Source: Amphiura filiformis (taxonomy: Eukaryota; Echinodermata; Ophiuroidea; Amphilepidida; Amphiuridae). Taken from it: DNA of 64,000 nt. A model generated the notes under the pieces. It had not been told where the DNA came from and searched no databases. It saw nothing but the letters and a program-made list of their open reading frames with translations. The translations under genes were made by a program, and so were the position numbers. The DNA is taken from the NCBI RefSeq assembly GCF_039555335.1, contig NC_092629.1, forward strand, positions 30,067,382-30,131,381. The letters are read 5' to 3'. Shown piece by piece: positions 24,601 to 36,600 of the stretch; the stretch's first letter is position 1; each line of letters starts with the position of its first letter.

Positions 24601-27600
24601 ACCCCGGATGTTAAAACTTATTAATTTAATTCACGAATGTAATATTTAATTAACGAATCTAATATAATATATAATTCGCCGAATATTAAATTCGTAGATT
24701 TAATATTTAATTTATTTAATATTAAATTCACAGATATAACATTGAATTAAGAGATTCGCGAAATTTATATTAAATTCATGGATTTTATATTTAATTACAT
24801 GAGATTTGATATTTAATTTACAAATGTTATATTTAATTCTTGAATTTAATATTAAATTACGAGATTTGATATTAAATCATGTAATTATATATTTCATCTG
24901 CAAATTTAATATTTGCGAATTTAATATTCAATTTACCAATTAAATATTCAATTTGCTAATTAAATATTAAATCTCATGAATCTGCTAATTAAATATTAAA
25001 TTCAAGAATTAAATATAACATTTGCAAAATAAATTTTAAATCTGCCAATTTAATATTAAATCTGTGAATGAATTAATTATAAATTTAAAATTCGCAGATT
25101 TGATATTTAATTCGCAGATTTAATATTAAATCGGTGAATTCAATGTTAAATTTGCGAATTAAATATTAAATTATAGGCCTACTATTGTATTTAAAAGTTT
25201 GTTAAACTTTATCCATCTCTATACGGAGGTTGTACGGAGTTTTGTCTCCCATCAATCTATTAATAGAACACTGTGCATCTCCAGATGTTTGTACACGCTG
25301 CAGCGCGGTACATCTCTTTTCACCTGAATTTACGCTTTTGTGGCCAGTTTTACTGGCACAGGGCCTCATAAAACTGACTCCACTGCAGAAGACTGCAAAA
25401 AGCTGCAACTGAATTTGGTACCACCACAAAGATGAAACTTTTCTGAATGTGCCTGTATAAGTTTTAAGGCGGAATCGACGGAATCTAATCTTTCGAGATC
25501 AAATTTGTTAAAATGTAATATTTCCTTAGTTTCGAGGACGTTTAAGCCAAAATATTTAATTCCCTGAAGGTTTTCACATTCTTCATATCCTATTGTTATA
25601 TTCTACAAATAGTTTCTCAAATAGCTGTGAAAGCACAAATGAATCAGAAATGTCAAAACAAAATTATAGAATTTTACCCCCAAATCATGATTTTTCTAAT
25701 AAGAAGCAGATTGTAACGAATTCGCGTGTTTATTATAAAAAATACCACCTTTAAGAACAAACCAGTGGTGAAATATTTTCAGAAAATATTCTTAGGTTCA
25801 TTATCTTTCCAAATCACATACAAAAAATTCGAACATTGAAAGTCACTAAAGTAGGGTTTTGGCACACTTTGACTTTGACCTGGCCCACTGTGCGGCGGTA
25901 GTAATGTGAGTACTGCACGTAACACTAGCGCTAAACAAAACGCAGCTGATCCAAGGCCGACTACAAGTAAATATTTCGCCGATGATTCCCGTAGTGCTAA
26001 TGCCCAGCCTACTGGCAACGATAGTGCAAAGGATCAGGACGTAACGCATACATTAAACGGTCGCTAGAAACCCTTATTACTGGACAGAATGAACTGAAGA
26101 AGGAACTGAATGATATTAAAGCTGCCGTGAATTTCCAAGGTGAGGAAATTAAAGACATAAAAAAGGACACAAAACGCCTGGACATAATAGCAAAAAATCA
26201 GAAAGAAAAGATCGGATCAAATACAAGCAAAATCGCGAGCTGCATGATCACATTAATAAGCTTGAAAGACAGTCACGAAGAAGTAACATACGGATAATAG
26301 GGTACCCGAAAAAAGGGGAAAATGTCTTTGAGATAGTGGAGACCATTTTGAAGGAGCAATTTGACAGAGGAGACATCGAAATAGAACGTGCTCATAGAGA
26401 TGGAAAGTTTACACGGTGTAAATCGACACATCTTGGTCAAATTTCTCCGGTATCAAGATAAAATGGACATTATGAAAGAAAAGAAGGAGAAACTTAAGTA
26501 TGAAAATTATCACATGGTAGAGGACCTAACGGTCAAGGATTTAAAGGAGAAAAAGGCGTTCTCTGAACGAGTAAAATTTCTGTATAAGAAGAAAATTTAT
26601 TTCCGGTTTGTCGCTGGTTACTGGAGGGACAAAAAAGGAAACAAGGCGCCTTTTTATGCAGATGATACATACGGTCGAGATTATGGAGAATATACAGGCC
26701 CAATACACAGGAATTGCCGGCACACTGAACAACGAGACCATAGGGATGATCAGCGAGACCTTGGTGATGATCAACCAACTGGAAACGAGTTAGAATGATA
26801 GCTGCACCCCATGATAGACTAATCTTAACACATTATTATAGACACACTACTGTTTACAAGTATAATGAAAGACAGTTTGATAGCGGAGTTCCGCATCAAT
26901 AAGTGAATCTCAACACCATAACTGAAAGTTTAAAGCGCAAACAATGAAAGTAAACAAACATTAAATATTAAGAACTATTGAAAGAACTTTGTTATAAAAG
27001 CAAGGTGAACTCTTGAACTGATTGGTGAACATTTTGTAATATTTTCGGATGGGTAGACACCCGCTAAACTGATCAAGTAGATCAGGATTTATCTTTTGAT
27101 TACATTTTAGTTATTTCAAATCTTGTTATTATTTAATATTATTATTTTTATTATTTGTACTTCTTATTTATGTCGTGTATAAATGTTGCATCTCTGAATG
27201 TCCGTGGGTTGAGAAATGTAAAAAACGTAAAGCAATCTTTATGTATATGAAGAAGAAAAAATAGACATTATATTCCTTCAGGAAACACATTGCTGTAAAA
27301 CTTTAGAAAAACAGTGGAAACGAGAATGGTCAAGTAATATTGTTTTTAGTCATGGAACAAACGATAGTAAAGGTGTAGCTATTTTAGTAAATCCAACAAT
27401 TACATGTACGTTTGACCAAGTGATAAGTGACTCGGAAGGAAGATTCATTTTAGCAAAAGTTAGTATCGAAAAAAAACCTTTTACCTGTTAAATGTATACG
27501 CTCCCAATAATGACAAAGATCAAGTTATCTTTTATGATCAGTTAAGCAATATTATAGAAAAACATGTAATTAAAGAATACTTGATTATAGGAGGCGATAT

Positions 27601-30600
27601 GAATTTAGCTATGGATATCACTTTGGATAGAAAATCTAAAAATAATACTATTAAGGATGAGCATAAGAATGGCGAATTTCCTCAAACGTCTTCTTTTTAA
27701 AAACAATTTAATAGACATTTTTCGTACAAGAAACCCTACCAAAATAGCTTACACATGGTCAACACGTAATCGCAATTCTGCATCAAGGATTGATTTATTT
27801 GATTATTGGTTTATACCTCAGTCGCTTAAAATGAATATAGTAGATTGTAATATTGTACCAAGTATTATGTCCGATCACCAAACAATTATTATGAAGATTT
27901 CTTTGAGTGATACCGAGCCTCGTGGGCGGGTTTTTGGAAGTTCAAATAGTCTTCTAGAAGATGTTGATTATCATAATTTAATTAAAAGTGTCATTTCAGA
28001 TGTTAAACGTGAATATGCTAACTTAAATGATCAACAATTTTGGGAATTTATGAAGTTCAAATTACGTATGGAAACCATATCATATTCAACCACAAAAAAT
28101 CGAGAAAGAAATGCACGTGAAAGATCTTTGAATAAAAGATTAATTGATCTTGAAGAAAAGATAAATAATGAACTTCAAGAAGAAATTGTACACGAGTATG
28201 CGAAGTGAAGAAAAACTTAGAGGAAATATATAAATACAAAGTTAATGGTAGTATTGTGAGATCAAGAGACAGGTATTATGATGAAGGAGAAAAAAGCTCT
28301 AAATATTTTTTTTTTTTTTTTTAAGAAATGTTTCAAAAAAGGGAATTGATGAATTACTTGTAAATAATGTCCTTAAAACAACATCAAAAGATATTCTTGG
28401 TGAAATCAAAGTCTTTTATGAAGATCTTTTCTCAAGTAAACAAGATGGTGAAGGTTATGAAGATATTGAGGAATATTTAAATCAAATTGAGATTCCCAAG
28501 CTTTCTCCACAACAGCAAGAGCTCTGTGAAAAGCGTTTGACTTTGGACGAATGTTACAAAACCTTAAAAGATATGTCTAAAAATAAATCTCCTGGGAGTG
28601 ATGGTTTCTCTAGTGAGTTTTACCTATGTTTCTGGGATTTGCTTGGAAATATTTTAGTTGACTCTTTAAATTTTGGTTACTTAAATGGTCAACTTTCAAC
28701 AACCCAATCACAAGCAATAATTTCTCTTCTACCTAAGCCTGGAAAAGATCCAAAGCTTATCAAAAATTGGCGTCCAATATCATTATTAAATATCGATTAC
28801 AAAATAGGTACAAAGGCAATTGCTAAGCGAATGGAAGGTGTACTACCAAGTATTATAGGTAATCATCAAACAGCCTTTGTCAAAGGTAGATATATTGGAG
28901 AAAATATTCGTTTAGTTGAAGATATTCTGCAGTACACAAATGATAACCACATTCCTGGTATGTTACTTTTTGCCGATTTGGAGAAAGCTTTTGATTCTGT
29001 TGAATGGAGTTTTCTTATGGCAACCTTGAAAAAATTTAATTTTGGTCCAAACCTGCTTTCATGGGTAAAATGTTTTTATTCAAATATTAAAAGTTGTGTA
29101 ATAAATAAGGGGTTTTCTACTGGTTGGTTTGATCTGACACGAGGTGTTAAATCAAGGATGCCCGTTATCAACAGCATTATTCGTGTGTGTGATAGAAATG
29201 TTGGCTTTAATAACTTTGAAATGTAAGGATATTAATGGCATAGAACTCCCAAGTGGGGTGGAGCTTAAGTGCTCCTTTTTGCAGATGATGCAACCTTTTT
29301 CTATCCGATTCAAAATCTGTGGAGAATCTTGTAAGAGAAATAGATAAGTTTGGAAGGTTGTCTGGTTTGAAGATAAATTTGGAGAAAACAGAATTGATGA
29401 AGATACATGTAGGAAGTCTTAGACACTGTAATGATTATGTTTATGGTATTAAACCAACTAAGGAACCTGTGAAAATATTGGGCTTATTTGTTGGTTATGA
29501 TAATAAAAAATGTAATGAGTATAATATTCAACCAAGACTCACAAAATTAAAGGACAAATTAGATATTTGGAGACAAAGAGATCTAACACTTAGAGGAAAG
29601 GTCTTATTAGTAAAAAGTATTGGTATTTCACAAATGACTTATTTAATGTCCACAGATTATGTGAGTGGAAATGTGTTATCTGATGTTCAAAAGATACTGT
29701 ATAACTTCTTATGGAGTGGAAAACCAGAAAAAATCAAACATCCTGTTTTAATTGCACCAAAAGAAAGCGGAGGAATAGAGATGGTAAATATATTCAATAC
29801 AGACAAAGCATTAAAGATAATGTGGCTAAAAAGATTTTTGAGTGAAGGTTATGCACCGTGGAAAGATGTCCCAAATTATTTCTTTAATAGAATGGGAGGT
29901 CTGGAGTTCCTGTTACAATGTAATGTTGATGCTTCTGTTTTTCCTGCAAATTTCCCCCAGTTTTACAAAGAAGTCATTTTAAGCTGGCAAAGTTTTAAAC
30001 AATGTAATAACAAAGAAACAATCAATTTGGAAGATGTATTGCATATGCCACTAAGTTATAACAAGTTGTTTTCAAAAGATGTAAACAAGTCTCTTAATAG
30101 AGCTCGAACAAGACTAATAAAGATTAAAGATATATTAGATGATAAAGGTTCATTTTATTCATACGAAAAGCTTTGTGAAAAATATGGACGATGTATTGAT
30201 TTTGTAACATATTACGGTGTTATAAATAGTTTACCAAGGGAATGGAAATTAGAAATAAAGAAACTTTCTGAAACAGATATGGGAAAACTTAAAAGTATTG
30301 AAAAAATATTTCGTTAGAAGTAAAGAAGTTAACAACTTCGTGATGTATCTAAACAATTTAACATGTCACAATCAACAAAACCAGTAAATCAGAATTATTA
30401 TGATCGTTTGTTTGATCATTTGGGTAGTCTAAATTGGGAATACATTTGGACATTACCTTTTCAAATTACCACTGAAGAAAGAATGAGATTTTTTCAATAT
30501 AAAATCCTTCATCGAATAATTCCAAGCAATAGTTATTTAAAGCTTATTAATCTGATAGAGAATGAAAATTGTCATTTATGTCAAAATAAAGAAACAATTG

Positions 30601-33600
30601 ATCACATGTTCTGGGAATGCCATCAAATAAACTCTTTTTGGAAGGAGATAGAGACATGGTTAAATGGAAAGATACAGACTCGAATACATATATGTTCCAA
30701 AGATATAATTTTGGGACTGGAAGGACATTCAAGGTTCAAAGTGCTTAACTATATTATTCTGAGTGCTAAGTATTATTTATTTAGGAACAGGTTTTCAAAT
30801 GAGAAACCATATATCGCCATCGTTCTCACATTTTTAAGTAAAAAATTGAAGAAGAAAAAGCTTGTTTTCAGAGAATAAATAAATTGAATATCTTTCGTAT
30901 GAAATGGGAAGGTTTTGTGTAAGAAAATAATGTAACAACAAAGTAATTATATATAAATATAACATATTAATTATTATTGTCTTTCTCATGTGCCCACGGA
31001 CAAACAAAGTAATTTAAACGAATTTAAAAATATGCATAATATTGTATTGTACTAGTGATATAAGAGATGCTTTTGTATTTGTGTGTGTTGTTTTTATTCT
31101 TTCTATCTTTTGTTTATTTTTTCTCAAGTTATTTGTCTTTTGTCCTGTTTAATCTAAAAGCAAAATGAATAAAAAAAAAAAAAAAAAAAAATAAATAAAT
31201 AACAATTTATAAAACAACTTTAAAATTCACTATATTATGTAATATATGCATCCTCTCCTAGCGTTTACCTTGAAAACGTCAAATTAAATCAATCGTTTAA
31301 ATCAAACAGGTATACAGGTCATTCAGTAAAGTAACCACCTGGAACAAATAATAAACGTGTTGAAAAGCATATTCAAAAAAAAAAACAAAAAACAAAAAAA
31401 AAACTTCAAAATGTGGAGCAAACTGCTATGCGATACAGCCGAATTCGAACCCTGATCACAGATTTTCTGATGACAAGCACACTTGGTACAATTGGTTATC
31501 ATGTACATGTATGCCAGTTTCCTGAATTTATTTGGTTTTCCAAACTTTTATTCCAACATTTTTATTTTTTATTTGAAGAGACCCTGGACCTGGAGCAAAA
31601 TACTATAATCATTTGTTATCGATTTTGCCGGGAGGTGCTGTACTCTGGTCGATTCACTCCCTATGGCTTGCAATTGTCATTTTCAGATATATTTTTTTCC
31701 AAGTTAATCAGAGATGCCACTTTTCAGGTTTTAGCCTGAATTCAGGTTTCGAGTATTTTTATTTATTTTCCTGCTTTTTATGGCTTTTTTCACCAGTTTC
31801 AGGTTTTTTTGAGTGAAGCTGAGTGGCATCTCTGAGTTACTGGCATCTCTGGGTTATTCCATTTGAAATTCACACTTCCCCTGTGAAATATTTAGCCAAA
31901 ATAAGAAAATGTTCAAAATATATGTTTGCCACAGAATTTCAGATTTTTCAAGCTTTTTGTGATTATTTTTGTTTTGTTCTTTGTCGCCTAATGCACAAAG
32001 TGCCCACTTTTGTTAACATTTATTCTTTTATTTACAGAAACGAGGACAAAAACTAGGTGCTTCCTCTTCCCCACTCTCCTCCTCAATAGACCAATGGTCC
32101 AACAAATCAAGTCACCAAGAAGACACCGGACATAACAAATCCCGTCATCGCCACTACTCATCATCAGATTCGCCTGCTTCATCATCATCTCCATCGTCGT
32201 CATCTCAGCAATCTGGTGGAGGGTATGGAGGACGCTCTTCATCGGTGACATCTTCGGGTGGTGCGCCACAAGGTGGATATGGATATAGAGGACGGGAAAC
32301 GGGTAGGTTTTTAAACTAAAAATTATTTGTAATTTAAATGTCTCCCTTGATTGCTCACAGTTCCTTTTACAAATTACGGACTTGCAAAATATTTATAACC
32401 TCATAAATATAAGGACTTTGCAAAATATTTATAACCTCATAAATATAAGTGATGTGTGCGATCCAATCATATTTTATTATTTGTAAAAATGTGAACACAA
32501 ATCGAGGTCAGTAATATTAGTAACCTCTGCACGCGCCGTTTTGTGCGTCAAACAAGCTGCGCGTACGCTGGCCGCCGTATTTGGATTGCGCGCTACCATA
32601 TTTGCACAGTTGGTTCAGGTACAAGGACACTAGGATAGATCAAGAGATTAAGGGCTCTAATTGAAATGACGTACAGGAAATGGGGAGGGGGCCATGAGTG
32701 GGCTATTCCAGCTGGAATCCGTACCCCCCTATGGAAGATGTGGTCTTAATCTTCCACACACCCCTGTGTAGGAGGTTAAGGTCATGTTGTCCATAGAGGT
32801 GTATGGATTGCAACTGGAATAGCCCAATACATGCTCCTTCTCGAGTTGAGGATTCGTTTTAGTCATGGGTGATTATAATCCTTTTTCTATGATTGTTTTG
32901 TTGTAAGATAGATACCTAAGCTGAATTTGTATATTTCATACCACCTTTATCGCCAGACCGAAGACATTATCCCAGACCAGGCTCAGGCTCAAGACATCAC
33001 TCAGTAGACGATCTCAATGGCTTCCCTGACTACGGAGGAGGATGGAATCTCCCTCAGTATAATGCTGGTTTCTACTCCAACTATCCCCGACGTGGATCCT
33101 CATCCGCCGGCCTCCGAGATGGATTCGGTGGAAATTCTCGCTACGGAGATGTTTTTCACCCGGGGAGCGCTGGTGGAAGAGGATACTACAACAATGGTGG
33201 TCGTGGAGGGTCAGCAGGAAGGCAGAGGTATAATTCTGGGTCGCGGGCTGGGTATAACGACAGGGATAACCATACGGATGGGAGTTCCTCCTCATCCCAC
33301 AGTGGTGACAATAGTGATGTGTCGGGAAAGAAGAAAGATGGAACGGATCATGAGACTAAACACAGTGCCTTATTTAGCAATGATTTTGTAAGTATCTTGT
33401 CAACCGGCCAGTTCATGGCTGGGCCATTCAAGTTGAAATTTGTATGGAAAACATGACCCTAATCTTCCACACAGGGTGTATAGATTTCAAAAGGAGTCAG
33501 CCATTCAGGTAACATTGAAATACACACTTCATGTGTGGAAGTTTCAGCTCATGTCTTCCGAAGGGAGTGGATGGATTTCAAATGGAATAGTCCATTTTCA

Positions 33601-36600
33601 TTGTGAAGATTTTTCTAATCTTAAGTCTGAGAATGTTTGAATGGTGCCCCCTTTTTTGTTTACATGAAGTTGCATGTAGCACGCATAATGTGTAAAAATA
33701 TTATAATCTAGGTGAGTTTGGGCCTCTCATAATGATTATTATTGAAATGCACACAAATCGTGCAAAACTTTGTGACTTTCACTCTTTGGAGGGGGCACTG
33801 AACCAGTCAATTTATGTGTGGCCATTTTGTGGGAAAAGTGTGCATGGAGCCATGTGGCGTGCAAAAATTTGAAATTTTTACACTTTGCTTAATTTGAAAT
33901 ATGCTCGAAAAGTTATTACTGGTCGCATGTCATAAGTTGGGTACAATTTCAATTACATCCATGGTCAAAAATGACAAAAAATTTATTTTTTGATATGTTG
34001 TATATATTGACAACCTCTAATAATTAACACCATTTTTAACCATAACACATGCTTAATTCATGAGATAATGCTTAATTACTAATTAATTAATACACAGGCG
34101 TCTATGTAAATCTCAATTTTCAAATGCATTTTTCTCAAATCGGACCTCAATTACAAAAATTACTGTAAATTTTTTATTTTATGCAAGAATGGCATCAGAT
34201 TTGTAGGATATGTTCTCAATACATTAATGCTTCAGATGAACTATTTAAAATAATTGTATATGTTAATTACATTGTGAAGGTCAATGACCTTTTACGAGTA
34301 ATTAGCGAGGCGGTTATTCTATCATTGAGGAAATGAATATCAAGAAGAGAAATGTACATTAGCATGTTGCTAAAAATACTGAAATTCAACTAGGATTTCA
34401 TCAAAAATGAAAAAAAATGGAACATATAACCCGTTAAGGTGGCGCTACACCTGTTGATAAATTTGTGACTATTTTTGCATTTTTCTCAAAAAAAATAATA
34501 ATACACTGGTAACAAAATTTATGTATATTATAGGGGTAAGGAATCCAGTTACTACACTTGAATTCCAGTGACTCAAGACAAGCGGTATGTTATATTTATG
34601 ATAAGAAAAGAGGTACCGCTAGAATGTACCTCATTTCTTAACATATATAATGAACCCCTTGTCTTGAATCACTGAAATTTCAGTGAAGTAATTGGAGTCC
34701 TTATCCCTATAATATACATAACTTTTGTTACCAGTGTGTAGTTACTTTTTGAGAAAAATGCAAAATTAGTCAAAAAAATTTTCAGAGGGTGTAGTACCAC
34801 CTTAAGTAGTCAGTAATTGTTTTAGTTGTACAAATTCAACATTCAAAGCTGTCATGAGTACATCATAGCCTCACTAGATTTGAAAAAGTAACCAGTAGTT
34901 TTGACATGCCGACATGTGAATTTTCACATAGGCCCTATTGCATACTCCCGCATCCGCCTGCTCTACATCCACCTGCTCCTCCACCCCTGGCATTTTTTGT
35001 TTCAACTGATGTGATTTTTTTATTGAATAATTTATAATTATATGCTTCAGTAGACAGAAAGAGTATACTATTAGGCTTAAAATGAGGTATCAACCACTGC
35101 TGTAGGATATGGGGTTACGGAAAGCCAATCAAATTTGTAACACAATTTTCCAAAAAATGTAATCCCTCCACCCTTTTTGCATACCCAACTTATGACAGGC
35201 GACCTACTGTAATTTATTACCAAGATGGGCATTGGCACACAAAATTTGGCACTATTTACAATCATTTAGCAATGATCAAGGTCAAATTTGATCCCCCTAT
35301 TAAATCACTTGACACCATTTTGGCCTAACAACTACTAATGATATTCAATTTCTTTGCCTTCTTGTTTGCAGCCTTCACTCTTAGGCGATAACAGTAAAAC
35401 AAGTGGTAAGGAATCAGCCAAAAGTTCGGGCACCCCATCGGGGGTATGGGGTGAGTAAGACATACAGAGTAACCACAAACAGCCAAAGACTCGGCATCAC
35501 CCGATAATGAGGGCCGATCGTTCCATGAAGTGCAACAGTCGAAACTGCTATGCACATAATGCATATTTTTATGGTCTTAACATGAAGACACATAATGCTC
35601 GACCGCGAAGGCATGCAATGCTGGCGTGTTTGTTAGACACACACAATCAAACATTCGGCCCTCATGAATATGCGAGAATTCACAGCATCTAAAGCCGAAG
35701 ACTTTGGCTGTTGATGAATAGTCTTAAAACGAACAAGTATGAACAAGTGAAACGAAAGATCTAAGTACACAGGGTTGGATTTACCTTTTGAGGGCCCTGG
35801 GCCAGGCAAAAATTTGGAGGCCCCAAACTCACCGTGAAGAAGGCATGTGTGTGCTAAAGTGTCCAAGAGGCCTACTTAAAGATCAACATTCTCGGCGGAA
35901 GCATAAAAATTTTGAAGGAGACATTTGTGCGGGAATCGCTCAAAAATATTTCCCCAAATAAAAAGGTGAATTTTGCAATGAATTAAACCAAATTTTGGTT
36001 TAAACAAGAAATGTAGGCGTAGAAGTACGTAAGGTTGAATATCAAAAAATAACTAATGCTGAAGCCCGTGTAAAATTGTAAAACCTGCAAAAACAACAGG
36101 GATGAGCAGGGATCAAGTAGACAATGCAAAATTCACTGGAAGATATGAATATCATTGTGAACATAAGCAGACAAACTTAATGCTGTGCATGCTAATCATA
36201 TATGCTTCAACATAAAAAGTTCCAAGTTTTGAAATATTTTCTCAAAATATCAAGAGATATCTTAAGAACCACTGAACCAATACTAGGTTTGTTTGCACTC
36301 ATTTTCATGCGTTTTTCATTTGAATGTTTAAAACAAAATTTGAAACTTGTCGTCTGCAGTTGAGTTAGTCGACGTTGAGTGAATCACCACTCGCATAGAG
36401 AGGGTTAACTTAGCAGGTTTGGGAAATAAAAGATTGCTATAAACAAAACTTGCTCTTAAACCTTTTACAGATAAACCACCAGGTGCGGCCAAGGTCCAGA
36501 TCAGCGGGCGCAAAGTCCAGCTGATCAAGAAGTCAATCCACAATGACCTTCCACCTCGTGACCCGAGCACCACTTCCTCTTCCATCAAATCATCTAGCAA

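Larger units (their letters stand above)
25860..31195 (+). mobile_element. L1/Tx1-type LINE, 5' end uncertain, frame-broken, poly-A tailed
   Basis: The order is an ORF1-like region (about 25900-26798), then ORF2 with endonuclease and reverse transcriptase (27170-30878), a 3' untranslated part and a poly-A tail (about 31169-31190). It lies in GPBP1 intron 1 in the sense orientation. Several frameshifts and an expanded T run (about 28305-28322) show it is inactive. The two-ORF layout, an RRM-like ORF1 and the reverse transcriptase sequence point to the L1/Tx1 group. I did not find a clear target duplication. Confidence 0.88.

Noticed and set aside
33014..33391. Open frames of 124 (+) and 93 (-) codons
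   Set aside because: They overlap GPBP1 exon 3 in other frames; the exon frame shows the conserved DF-PSL junction and correct phases.
33919..35206. 1.3-kb element bounded by GTCGCATGTCATAAGTTGGG and its inverse
   Set aside because: Only about 20 bp of each end pair; similar strings (e.g. 3716-3740) occur elsewhere, so the boundaries cannot be supported as one element.
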